DNA of 64,000 nucleotides from [Clostridium] clostridioforme AGR2157 (GCF_000424325.1 NZ_AUJR01000014.1:1-64000); one strand, 5' to 3'; positions 8,508-16,758 are shown, counted from the stretch's first letter. The notes: generated by a model from the letters alone, not told the origin. Program-made: numbers and translations.

Positions 8508-9485
8508 ATGAATATGGTTAAATTGGCAGATGAGATCATTGCAGGCCGCCGCATCAATCGGCAGGATGACCTGAATATGTTTCTGACCTGTGATATAAAA
8601 GAACTTTGTGAAGGAGCAGATCGGATCCGCGCTTATTTTATCGGCAAGAAGGTAGATCTTTGCTCCATCATCAATGGCCGTAGCGGCCGTTGTCCGGAAG
8701 ACTGCAAATATTGTGCACAGTCCGCACACCACCACACAAACTGTGAAGTGTATGATTTTCTTCCGGAGGAAACCATTGTGGAGGCTTGCAGAATGCATGA
8801 AAATGAAGGCGTGGACCGCTTCTCCATCGTGACTGCCGGCCGTATACTGACCGGTGCGGACTTTCAGAAAGCGATCCATGCGTTTGAAACCATGCATAAG
8901 GAGTGCAAAATCGATCTTTGTGCATCCATGGGATTTCTGACTGCGGAGCAGCTACATCAGCTCCATGAAGCGGGGGTGACCAGTTATCACCATAATATTG
9001 AAACTTCACGGCGCAATTTCCCGAATATCTGTACGACACATACCTACGAGCAGAAGATAGAGACTTTGAAAATGGTCAAAGCAGAGGGAATGTGTGCCTG
9101 TTCCGGCGGTATCATTGGCATGGGCGAAAACTGGGAGGATCGGCTGGACATGGCGGTCAGTCTGGCTGAACTCGGCATTGATTCCATTCCAATCAATGCC
9201 CTGATGCCGATTCCCGGCACACCACTGGAAAATCAGCCGCAGCTGACGGAAGAAGAGATTTTGAGGACCATTGCATTTTTCCGGTACATCAATCCGGAAG
9301 CCAATATCCGCCTTGCGGCCGGACGAGTGCTACTGACAAATGACGGCGAGCTGGCTTTCAAGGCAGGTGCGTCCGCTTCAATTACTGGTAACATGCTGAC
9401 CACGGCTGCCTGCGCAACAATCCGCAGCGATAAGCAGATGCTGCAAAGGCTCGGAAGAGATGTCACACCAGACTATCAGAAATAA
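8508..9485 (+). CDS. bioB: Biotin synthase
   Basis: A 325-residue radical SAM enzyme that inserts sulfur into dethiobiotin. The cluster motif is RCPEDCKYCAQSAHH with Cys62, Cys66 and Cys69. Further family blocks are CASMGFLTAEQLHQLHEAGVTSYHHNIETS, CACSGGIIGMGE and DSIPINALMPIPGTP. Length is normal for the family. An AAGGAGG site precedes the ATG. No bioA, bioD or bioF lies nearby, so the window alone supports transport plus the last synthetic step. Confidence 0.95.
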   Translation: MNMVKLADEIIAGRRINRQDDLNMFLTCDIKELCEGADRIRAYFIGKKVDLCSIINGRSGRCPEDCKYCAQSAHHHTNCEVYDFLPEETIVEACRMHENEGVDRFSIVTAGRILTGADFQKAIHAFETMHKECKIDLCASMGFLTAEQLHQLHEAGVTSYHHNIETSRRNFPNICTTHTYEQKIETLKMVKAEGMCACSGGIIGMGENWEDRLDMAVSLAELGIDSIPINALMPIPGTPLENQPQLTEEEILRTIAFFRYINPEANIRLAAGRVLLTNDGELAFKAGASASITGNMLTTAACATIRSDKQMLQRLGRDVTPDYQK

Positions 9486-9581
9486 GAGGTGGAACAGATC
9501 GCATCCGAGAAAGCAGTTGTGATTTTCGGTGGATGTAAGTATAATAAGTCCATCAAGCCAAATAATCAGGAGGTAAGAGCT

Positions 9582-9821
9582 ATGTATAAACTTTAGGAAG
9601 AACTGAACCGGCTGAAAAGCTGCCGGTGGATTGAACTCTCGCATTCGCTGAACAATGACAGCCCCTATTGGGGCGGCATCCCGGAAGGCTCAGTGGAACT
9701 GTCTAAAACTGTGTTTGACTGGGGAAATCCTATGCTGGAGTGTCTCATTCAGTCCTTCAAATTCCCCGTCAAGTCCGGCACCCATGTGGATTTCATTAGT
9801 TACCCCTGCGGACAAAACTGA
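9582..9821 (+). pseudogene. Cyclase-family hydrolase, N-terminal remnant
   Basis: An ATG with CAGGAGG reads four codons and then TAG. Beyond the stop the same frame gives WIELSHSLNNDSPYWGGIP, then TVFDWGNPMLECLIQSFKF and SGTHVDF, which are the ELSH and GTHxDF metal-site blocks of the cyclase/kynurenine-formamidase family. The frame closes at 9821, so about two thirds of the protein is missing. A 35-codon open stretch just before it (from about 9488) could be the tail of a lost upstream gene, which I cannot identify. Confidence 0.65.
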
Positions 9822-9939
9822 AAACATATCATTCTATACAAAACGATGCGGCTTTCATGTCTGTCCTATCAATGAATGGGAAATAGAAATAACGGATGAT
9901 GGCCCATTTAAGTTCTCTGATATACTGACAGATTATTGA
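9822..9939 (+). pseudogene. Acetyltransferase-like C-terminal fragment
   Basis: A short open frame directly after the cyclase remnant reads ENISFYTKRCGFHV and then INEWEIEITDDGPFKF to a stop. FYxKCGF is the usual last strand-helix block of GNAT acetyltransferases. There is no start codon or N-terminal domain, so this is a fragment at best. The call rests on one motif. Confidence 0.35.
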
Positions 9940-10138
9940 GTGTGATAATGCCGTGGGGGAAAGAGATTTTTTATTGTCCTTTAAAAAAATGTCGGATTGG
10001 AGTTTGGAATAGAGAGAAAGAATGATATAGATTCAATTCTGCTTTACTCCGCACAGCAGGCATTAAAGATGCGCCGAGAATATGAAAAAATATACTCCGA
10101 CCCTGATGTCGATGGCATTATTGACCGGATTTGGCTAA

Positions 10139-10721
10139 TTGGGACGAATGCCAGCATGCCGGTTCTGCAACTATATTGATTCCCATATCCGAGTTTTTGA
10201 CAATATGTATGCCAAGAGACTTCGTACATACAAAAGAATAGGCTTTGAACTGATCACAAATGGTATTTTGGCAAAGCAGAACGTAAATGCAATTTATGAC
10301 AGCGGCAGCTATACGGATGTGTTTGAACAGGATATAGTAGAATCATATAGTAGAATCTGAGAAGCAGATTATTGTGTCAAGTCCGGAGATTACCAGGAAT
10401 AAGAAAGAACGGTTTATATACCTTGTGTAAGCAAGACAGGAAGCCGGCTGCAAGGTTACCGTCATAACAACAGAACCGCAGAATATTGCTTATGGCAGTC
10501 CGGAGTTTTGTCAGAGACTTATTGATACCATGCAGGAAAACGGTATTCGGGTAATCATAAAAGAAGAAGTGGCAGAGTACTTTGCCGTCATAGATGATGA
10601 GCTTGTTTGGCATGGTGGAATGAATCTCCTCGGCAAGGAAGATGCCAGGGATAATTTGATGAGGATTAAATCAGTCCAGGTAGCATCAGAATTGTTGGGG
10701 ATTGCCCTTGAGGAGGAATAG
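10139..10721 (+). pseudogene. Helicase-type PLD-domain C-terminal remnant
   Basis: Pieces in two frames read RTYKRIGFELITNGILAKQ, NVNAIYDSGSYTDVFEQDI, then KQIIVSSPEITRNKK, AGCKVTVITTEP and EYFAVIDDELVWHGGMNLLG. This is the phospholipase-D-like tail found on some DEAD/DEAH helicases of Clostridia. A 13-bp tandem duplication at 10332-10357 shifts the frame, and a TAA interrupts the later part near 10427. The helicase core is absent. An open stretch at 9997-10179 upstream, with WLIGTNASMPVLQLY at its end, may belong to another lost gene. The remnant stops four bases before the next gene, which has its RBS inside the remnant. Confidence 0.65.
10332..10357 (+). repeat. 13-bp perfect tandem duplication
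   Basis: ATATAGTAGAATC occurs twice with no gap (10332-10344 and 10345-10357). Removing one copy restores an open frame reading FEQDIVESEKQIIVSSPE, so this duplication is itself a disabling mutation. Confidence 0.9.
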
Positions 10722-10725
10722 AAAA

Positions 10726-12195
10726 ATGGATCATTTTATTGATAAAATACAAAAACGGTTGAAGCTCATGTCTGAGAAAGAAAAGGATGAATGGATTATT
10801 TCCCAGGCAAAGATTACACCTGAGTGGAAGCAGGAGGATATTTACAAGAGTATCTGCGGGACGAAGAAGGTTATAAATATGCCGGAGAGAACGGAAATTG
10901 ACGAGTTTTGTGAAAAGGTAAAAGATGGTGATATCGTTGTAGAGTATGAAACTCATTATGTGGAATTTGATGATTACGGACATTTTCATGATGACTGGGA
11001 ACATGATTTTCATGATCCGTCCGGAGCTATGATTTTTCTGTCATCGGTGTTTCACGGATGTCATGATCTGGTTATTCTGGAAGAATATGAACAGGCATTT
11101 GAGATTTTGGATGAACTGATGGGGCTGCAATTTACCATAGAAAACCATCCGGATACCGATGATGCCTGTGAAGATGAGTTCCTTGATCTTGCACAGGCTG
11201 TAAGGGAAGGAATGCTATCCATAGATCGGGAAGACGTGCTTCGGGATTATATTGAAGCATGCAGAAAATCAGCGAAGGTTGGAAAAGAAGCAGCCAGGAA
11301 GATCACATCAGCCTTTGAGATGGAATTGTTTAGGGATTGTAAGCCATATACCTGTATCACATTGACCGCCAGGGAGCCGCTGCTGGGTGATATAAAGAAT
11401 ATGCTGGAAAAAGATCTGGAGGCTGTGCGGAAGGATTATGATGAAAAGAGCAGGCAGGATGAGTATTATTGGGGACAGTACCGTGCTCAGGAGCGCATGA
11501 GGCGTATAAAGGAGTTGATTGAATATTTCGGAATTATCGGAGAAAAGAAGCAAAAACCGAAGGAATCCTTCTTAAGAGGTACCTGGTCGCAGATCAAGGG
11601 ACTGATTCGTGCTCTGATGAATGAGCCTTATATTGATGATCAGATGGAGATAGAAGAAATATGGAATATTGTAGAAGCATTGATTAAGCGTGGTGGCTTT
11701 GATATGGAACCATGGGAAATGAAAGAAAAGATTCTTAAAGAAATCTACGATAACGATTTCTTTGATTACTATGGTGTTTATGATCCCATGCATGATTTGG
11801 CTGAGGCGATCTGCGCTACCAGAGAAGAGAACCTGAAGCGTGCTGAAATTATGATGAATGCCGGGAGCGGGTATCTTGGCAGTGATGCGGCAAAGTTGTA
11901 CAGAGAACTTGGAGAAGAGAGAAAGTGCGCTGAGTATTTTGAAAAACATCTTGGAAAGCAGAAGGAAGCGTATGAGATTGTGATAGATTATTATAGAGAT
12001 TCAGATTATAATAAAGCTATTGAAATTGCCAGGCTTGCAGTCGGTGAGTGTAAGGAAGATCTGACTTCGTTTTTTATACTTCTGTTACAGGATGCAAGGG
12101 ATAGAGGAGATGAAACTGACTATAAAAAATTGATGAGAAGTGCCCATATGAGGAGGGCTGTAAAGTCCTCTGAGATAGATGCGATATTTTCATAA
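10726..12195 (+). CDS. Unknown 489-residue acidic helical protein
   Basis: I do not recognise the family. The ATG at 10726 follows GAGGAGG by nine bases, with the RBS inside the preceding helicase-tail remnant. The protein is cytosolic by appearance, rich in Asp, Glu and Lys, and almost wholly helical. An early cluster YETHYVEFDDYGHFHDDWEHDFHD (given in parts: HYVEFDDYGHF, HDDWEHDFHD; about residues 82-102) is rich in His and acidic residues and could bind metal. The last 150 residues look like tetratricopeptide-type helix pairs, for example AAKLYRELGEERKCAEYFEKH and KAIEIARLAVGE. It is clearly more AT-rich than the genes after 15 kb. It is the only intact long gene in a decayed region. Confidence 0.8.
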   Translation: MDHFIDKIQKRLKLMSEKEKDEWIISQAKITPEWKQEDIYKSICGTKKVINMPERTEIDEFCEKVKDGDIVVEYETHYVEFDDYGHFHDDWEHDFHDPSGAMIFLSSVFHGCHDLVILEEYEQAFEILDELMGLQFTIENHPDTDDACEDEFLDLAQAVREGMLSIDREDVLRDYIEACRKSAKVGKEAARKITSAFEMELFRDCKPYTCITLTAREPLLGDIKNMLEKDLEAVRKDYDEKSRQDEYYWGQYRAQERMRRIKELIEYFGIIGEKKQKPKESFLRGTWSQIKGLIRALMNEPYIDDQMEIEEIWNIVEALIKRGGFDMEPWEMKEKILKEIYDNDFFDYYGVYDPMHDLAEAICATREENLKRAEIMMNAGSGYLGSDAAKLYRELGEERKCAEYFEKHLGKQKEAYEIVIDYYRDSDYNKAIEIARLAVGECKEDLTSFFILLLQDARDRGDETDYKKLMRSAHMRRAVKSSEIDAIFS

Positions 12196-12214
12196 AAATT
12201 ATTGCAATAATTTT
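12195..12214. repeat. 20-bp perfect palindrome at the stop codon
   Basis: AAAATTATTG followed by its exact reverse complement begins at the last base of the stop codon of the unknown gene. It could form a weak AT-rich terminator stem or be a protein-binding site. No T-run longer than four follows. Confidence 0.5.
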
Positions 12215-12240
12215 GTAATGAATATTACTTTAACTCCAAC

Positions 12241-12356
12241 TTGCCAAGAACAATACACCAACTATGCTATATTTTGGCGCACAGCCGGGACTGGAACATT
12301 CTATGAAAAAATGGGTGTCAGAGGAGCCTTCAATCCTACCAAATAAAAAATTAATA
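12241..12356 (+). pseudogene. GNAT acetyltransferase C-terminal remnant
   Basis: Read across three frames the stretch gives NTPTMLYFGAQPG, then FYEKMG, then CQRSLQSYQIK. In that order these are the closing blocks of a GNAT acetyltransferase; two single-base shifts separate them. No N-terminal part is present. It abuts the truncated end of the permease on the other strand, so the joint near 12357 is probably a deletion scar. Confidence 0.5.
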
Positions 12357-13400
12357 TTACATAAGGATTATCAGTAAGAGGGTAGCCGGTAAACTCCAAA
12401 CAGCATAGCTGAAGTGAGCAATTATGAGAATGTCATAGAGCAGCTTGTAAATCAGCAAACCGACTGCACAGCCCACAATGCCGCCGGATAAAGCATAGGT
12501 AAACGCTTCGGCAGCAATCATTTTAGTAATCTGATGTCCGTCCATCCCAACCGCCCGCATTGCTCCGTATGATCTTATTCTTGAGGATACGCTCATGGAA
12601 ATACTGTTTACGATAATATACAGAAAAACCCAAGAATAAAATAATGCTAGAGCGAATGAACCCGTCATAAGTAGTAGGTTTTTTGTTGCTGATAGTGCAT
12701 GATGAATGCCAAGCGCTGTCTCAACTTTGAACAGGTGTGTATTTACTGTACGGTGTGCGTTTCCCTCACTTTGTGAATTACCTGAAACTGCTGTAACAGG
12801 AGATACTTTTGCAGCCCGTTTTGCGGGGGCTCCTGCGGCAAGTAATACCGTAACGATACCCACAACGATTCCGCTGATAATGCCGGCCATGCTGATGCCA
12901 AAAAGAGGAATGTTGGAGAATTCTTCGCCGACAATAAACCGCAGAGCAGCGCACAGGTACCATGTGACTACAATTCCAAGCGCAACGCCTACAGGAATAG
13001 CAGTCTTACACCAGTTCAGGGCTTCTAATCTCACAAAACGGATAATTTGCTGCCGGCTCATTCCAAGACAGCGCATCATTCCGAAGAACTTTGTCCTTTG
13101 AGCGACATTACTGTTTATGCTGCTTGAAATCATCAATACGGCCGCTGTCAATATCAACACGAATAATACAGCTGCTGCCAGAAAAAGTGTTTGCGCCATT
13201 GTATTATTAAGCAGGTCCTGTAGCGTCAGACTGCCATGTTTCTCTAACAATCTGGTCTGCTCCATTTTGACACCCATATCCGCCATACTGAAAACAGCCG
13301 TTACCAGAAAGACAGCAAATACGATACATAAAAGTGTCATGACGTTTTGCCGTCTCCGAACCTTTGCGGAAATCGGGATAAGGCTAAGGTAGCTTTTCAT
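12357..13400 (-). pseudogene. FtsX-type ABC transporter permease, C-terminally truncated
   Basis: The open frame (347 residues from the ATG at 13400, which follows GGGGAGG) has an N-terminal membrane helix, an FtsX domain with AQRTKFFGMMRCLGMSRQQIIRF, and a second set starting SSRIRSYGAMRAVGMDGHQITKM. These are the two repeats of permeases of the bacitracin/peptide efflux type. The last transmembrane helix runs into a stop at the joint with the acetyltransferase remnant, and the usual cytoplasmic tail after it is missing. With a broken ATPase beside it the transporter is unlikely to work. Confidence 0.7.
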
Positions 13401-13429
13401 TGGCGGCACCTCCCCAAATCGGTAAGTAC

Positions 13430-13821
13430 TCAGTCCGATACCTGCAATACCCTGTCTGAGGTTTGCGTAATGCTGCGGCTATGAGTGATCATAATAGATT
13501 TCCGGTTGGCTCGTCAGCAAGAATCACCGGGCGCGTCCGATTGCGACGCGCTGCTGCTGCCCGCCGGATAACTGGCTCGGCAAGTGATTGCGGCGTTCTT
13601 TCAGATTAAGTATTGCAAGCAGTTCTTCTAAATACCGTTCGTCAGGTTTCTGATAATCAAGCAGCACCGGAAAGATGATATTCTGCTCAACTGTCAGTTC
13701 GGGGATAAGGTTGAACGCCTGAAAGATGAAACCAATATTTCTTCGGCGGAAAATGGTAAGTTTGCGGTCGCTCATGGAAAAGATATCTTTGCCGCCAATC
13801 ATTACTTTACCGGACGTGGGA
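13430..13821 (-). pseudogene. ABC ATPase remnant of the peptide-efflux type
   Basis: The remnant begins at SGKVMIGGKDIFSMSD, so the Walker A loop is already lost. It keeps the Q-loop block NIGFIFQAFNLIPELTV and the signature QLSGGQQQRVAIGRA. A short deletion then shifts into PVILADEPTGN (Walker B), and a larger deletion joins this to IMITHSRSITQTSDRVLQVSD and a stop. The order ATPase then permease fits LolD/BceA-like exporters. It cannot bind ATP normally. Confidence 0.8.
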
Positions 13822-13995
13822 ACCATCGGGGAGCGATACGTCCAGAATAGCCAAATCGTATGTTCCATTTGTCCATAAGGTATCAGCTTCCAGTGTGGTA
13901 CGGGCAGCTTCTATTTCATATCCCTGCTTTTTTACAGCAAAAGAAAGCCCGCTGATTAAGCTCAAATCATCTTCCAGTAAAAAAAGTCTTTTCAT
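13822..13995 (-). pseudogene. Response-regulator receiver fragment
   Basis: Starts MKRLFLLEDDLSLISGLSFA with the acidic pocket residues, and reaches YDLAILDVSLPDG with the phosphorylatable Asp52. Right after LPDG the DNA changes to the ATPase remnant in another frame. About 60 residues of receiver, the DNA-binding domain and the partner kinase are missing. Together with the ATPase and permease it marks a deleted Bce-like two-component/ABC module. Confidence 0.8.
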
Positions 13996-14182
13996 CTGTT
14001 ATCCTGTTCCTTTCCTTTATTGTCCCGCCGTCAATCGGCTTTTCTGCGTCTTTCATTATCAGCCGCATACGGCTGAACCTTGCCGTACCGGGTATGCGGT
14101 TTTCTCCATATGAATTCTGTGCCCGTCTTTCTGAAATGTTCCGTTTTTTCGCTGCTTCCGGTGTGGAAATGTATTTTAACAT
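13967..14182 (-). CDS. Small helix-turn-helix protein, possibly decaying
   Basis: A 71-residue open frame reading MLKYISTPEAAKK, ISERRAQ, ENRIPGTARFSRM and KDAEKPIDG. This is the pattern of small excisionase-like winged-helix proteins common in clostridial mobile elements. Several positions usually held by Trp, Val or Pro are replaced (for example KKRN where KKWN is usual, and RLIMKD where WLIPKD is usual), so the gene may be decaying although the frame is open. It overlaps the receiver fragment by 29 bases. A GAGAGGG site lies 12 bases before the ATG. Confidence 0.5.
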   Translation of the reverse strand: MLKYISTPEAAKKRNISERRAQNSYGENRIPGTARFSRMRLIMKDAEKPIDGGTIKERNRITDEKTFFTGR

Positions 14183-14203
14183 CTTAAATTCATGCCCTCT
14201 CAA

Positions 14204-14974
14204 ATATCGTTTATCTAATTGTATACGGTAAGCCGAATAAAATCAACAAGAGAGAGGGAGCATGAGGACAGCGCTTTTCTCTTTGGATTACGGGCCGAAC
14301 CCATAAACAGGAAGTCATCGCGTCATCTGTTTGGTGTACTTCTCCGCATAGGAACTGCCACATGCCATCATCTTCATTATGTAATAGAGTATACCTCTTT
14401 TCTGGTGCAGTGTTAATGGAATTTTTTCGGAAATAAGAGTCCGGCATCCGATAGAAATTGGAGGCCGGGGTTAAGGCGAATAAGGTGAGCCTCACAGTAC
14501 CAGCGAAGCCGGACCTGGGCATTCATGCGAGGCTCCGGCTCTGTGTGGACTATGTCCCCACGATCATGTTCAATGCCCTGAACCAGTTCCTCATCCTCAT
14601 GCCGGACAACTTGGCCGGACGGGCTGAGTCGTCGATTACCAGACTTTGTTACAAAAAAAGATTTCGATTGGGCAAAGGAGACAGCAGCAAAAAAGAAAAA
14701 AGCAGATTGTTCATCAGCAGAATTTTTAACCATTGAGTAGGGTCTGTGTGTTCAGACAATGCATTTGGGTGCTGGGCTGGGTGCTTGATCCCAAGAACGC
14801 TGAAATAAGAACCATTGGGAGAAATTATATCACATGGACTTTGTCAATAAGACAGATATGGAGAATGGAGTAGAAAAATTCCTGTTTCCAGGGGTGTTGA
14901 ACAGAGCGCAATGCGGCCAAACGATAGAATATAAACTATAAGTTAAATTGAGAGTAACAATTAATATGAGTAAT
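14204..14974. other. No recognisable gene
   Basis: About 770 bases without a frame that has a good start and a family resemblance. Open frames on both strands around 14410-14736 exist but I could not tie them to a known protein. It probably contains further decayed DNA bordering the conserved part of the chromosome. Confidence 0.5.
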
Positions 14975-15003
14975 TTGACTTCATGATTCCACATCCTTAC
15001 AAT
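14975..15003 (+). promoter_or_regulatory. Sigma-A promoter for the LarA-like gene
   Basis: TTGACT (14975-14980), 17 bases, TACAAT (14998-15003). The start codon is 27 bases downstream, leaving a very short leader. Confidence 0.65.
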
Positions 15004-15030
15004 TAAAGGAAAGGAAGAGAGGTGGGTGAA

Positions 15031-16341
15031 ATGAAGTTTGTAAAGGGAGGAAATGTTTCACGCCTGTTAGATGGCATAAGTATTCCGAAAATGTTTCACG
15101 CAAAGCAGTCGTTTGCCGATGCAAAGATTGCTCCTGAGGATATTCCGGCGGTTGTGTACAGGGAACTGTCAAAGCCGGGGATTGGAGAGACCATTAAGCC
15201 GGGGATGACCGTTGCTGTTACGGCAGGAAGCCGGGGAGTGGCAAACGTGAATGTGATTACCAGATCAATTGTGGATTTCTGCAAGGAAAAGGGAGCACAT
15301 CCCTTCATTGTACCGGCCATGGGAAGTCATGGAGGAGCCCTGGCAGAGGGACAGAAGGAGCTTCTGGCAGGGTATGATATAACAGAGGAATCCATGGGAT
15401 GTCCCATTAAATCTTCCATGGAAACCGTACTCCTGGGATATTCCCAATATGGAAAGCCCGTGTATCAGGATAAATATGCCCATGAAGCTGACGGAATCAT
15501 CATTTCCTGCCGTATCAAACCACACAATGCCTTCCGCGGTCCCTATGAGAGCGGTGTGTGCAAAATGATGGTGGTGGGACTGGGAAAGCAGATGGGCGCG
15601 GAGAGCGTTCACAGCGACGGCCTTGGAAACATGGCCAGGAACCTGCCGGCCAATGCCCGGGTGGCGCTGGACCGTTCCAATATTCTGTTTGCCATTCCCT
15701 GTGTGGAAAATGCATACGATGAGACATCCATAATAGAAGCCATTCCCAGGGAAGAAATCATGGACAGGGAGCCGGAACTTCTGAAAACCGCGTTTTCCAA
15801 CATGCCCAGTATCCTGGTGGGAGAAGCAGATGTTCTGGTGGTTAATGAGATGGGGAAAAACTTCAGCGGCACCGGAGTGGACCCTAATATTTCCGGGACC
15901 TGGTCAACGGAGTTTGGCAAGGGGGGACTAAAGGTAAAACGAACCTGTTTCCTGGATCTGACAGACTGTTCCCACGGCAATGCCAATGGAATGGGATTGG
16001 CGGACATCATTACCGCCAGGCTCTATGAAAAGCTGGATCCGGAAGTGATTTATCCCAACTGCTTTACCAGCACAGTACTACGCTCCGGCATGATGCCGCC
16101 GGTGGTTGCCACGGACAAGGAGGCAATCCAGGCATGTATCCGCACGGCTAACCAGATTGACCGGGACAATTGCCGGATAGTAAGAATAAAGAATACGCTG
16201 CATGTGGGAGAGATCATGCTTTCACAGGCATACTATGAGGATGTGGTAAGGGGAAGATACAAAGGAGTGACAGCTGTGTCGGAACCTGAAGAACTGCGGT
16301 TTGACCCGCAGGAGAATCTGATTACGCCAATGCTGCCTTAA
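15031..16341 (+). CDS. LarA-like protein (lactate racemase domain, DUF2088)
   Basis: A 436-residue protein of the LarA family, whose founding member racemises lactate with a nickel-pincer cofactor. Counting from the ATG at 15031, residues matching the catalytic set are seen: His100 in GSHGG, His165 in RIKPHNAFRG, Lys178 in GVCKMM and His194 in ESVHSDG. The Lys-His distance of 16 equals that in the L. plantarum enzyme. Many LarA homologues act on other 2-hydroxyacids, and no larB, larC or larE is near, so the substrate is unknown. A GTG at 15022 is a possible alternative start; the ATG has AGAGAGGTG before it. Confidence 0.8.
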   Translation: MKFVKGGNVSRLLDGISIPKMFHAKQSFADAKIAPEDIPAVVYRELSKPGIGETIKPGMTVAVTAGSRGVANVNVITRSIVDFCKEKGAHPFIVPAMGSHGGALAEGQKELLAGYDITEESMGCPIKSSMETVLLGYSQYGKPVYQDKYAHEADGIIISCRIKPHNAFRGPYESGVCKMMVVGLGKQMGAESVHSDGLGNMARNLPANARVALDRSNILFAIPCVENAYDETSIIEAIPREEIMDREPELLKTAFSNMPSILVGEADVLVVNEMGKNFSGTGVDPNISGTWSTEFGKGGLKVKRTCFLDLTDCSHGNANGMGLADIITARLYEKLDPEVIYPNCFTSTVLRSGMMPPVVATDKEAIQACIRTANQIDRDNCRIVRIKNTLHVGEIMLSQAYYEDVVRGRYKGVTAVSEPEELRFDPQENLITPMLP

Positions 16342-16353
16342 TGCGGCTTAAAA

Positions 16354-16420
16354 AACCCCTTGCATACAAAGGAAAAATCTGTCATAAAATTATCAGAATT
16401 TGTTTACTTAAGAAGGGGTT
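16354..16420 (+). promoter_or_regulatory. Complementary blocks able to mask a ribosome-binding site
   Basis: AACCCCTT (16354-16361) is the exact complement of AAGGGGTT (16413-16420). The second block contains the AGAAGGGG ribosome site of the 20-codon ORF that starts at 16425. Pairing would close a stem around a 51-base loop and hide the site. This could be a translational switch or chance. Confidence 0.35.
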
Positions 16421-16424
16421 CTAT

Positions 16425-16487
16425 ATGGACTATTTGTATTGCATGCCTGATTTGAACAGCACCAGGGAAAACTGTGAGGATGTCTGA
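16425..16487 (+). CDS. 20-residue leader-like ORF
   Basis: ATG at 16425, seven bases after AAGGGG, encodes MDYLYCMPDLNSTRENCEDV and ends at a TGA that overlaps the start of the next ORF by eight bases. The tight RBS and overlap suggest real translation and coupling to the next gene, but no homologue is known to me. Confidence 0.4.
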   Translation: MDYLYCMPDLNSTRENCEDV

Positions 16488-16758
16488 CAGGTATAAACTG
16501 AACATTGTACCTGAGCCGGTTAAGGCAAAGTATTTCGGCGGTCTGGATTACTACAGGAAATATCGGATTTATAAGGAGATCCGGGAAATCGGAGGCAACA
16601 GCGAGGAAGCATACCTGCAGGCGGATGAGAAAGAGATGATTCTCAGCGTATGTAAGAACCAGCAGGAGCAGGAGCTTATGAAAAGCTGTATTTATGCCTA
16701 TTGTTATCCGGCACAGATGGTCCTTAAATCATTCAATGACAGAGATAAAAAGAAATAA
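16480..16758 (+). CDS. Unknown 92-residue protein
   Basis: Charged soluble protein with MSDRYKLNIVPEPVKAKYFGG at the start, a Tyr/Arg/Lys-rich helix (YYRKYRIYKEIREIGG) and a second half with three Cys residues. I do not recognise it. The ATG at 16480 lies inside the end of the 20-codon ORF and has only a weak RBS of its own, so it likely depends on coupling. A GTG at 16474 is a possible alternative. It ends just before a terminator shared with no other plus-strand gene. Confidence 0.55.
   Translation: MSDRYKLNIVPEPVKAKYFGGLDYYRKYRIYKEIREIGGNSEEAYLQADEKEMILSVCKNQQEQELMKSCIYAYCYPAQMVLKSFNDRDKKK

Noticed and set aside
14211-14736. Possible genes on either strand in the 14.2-14.7 kb gap
   Set aside because: Frames are short, lack good starts and I could not match them to a family; a decayed transposase was considered but no motif supported it.
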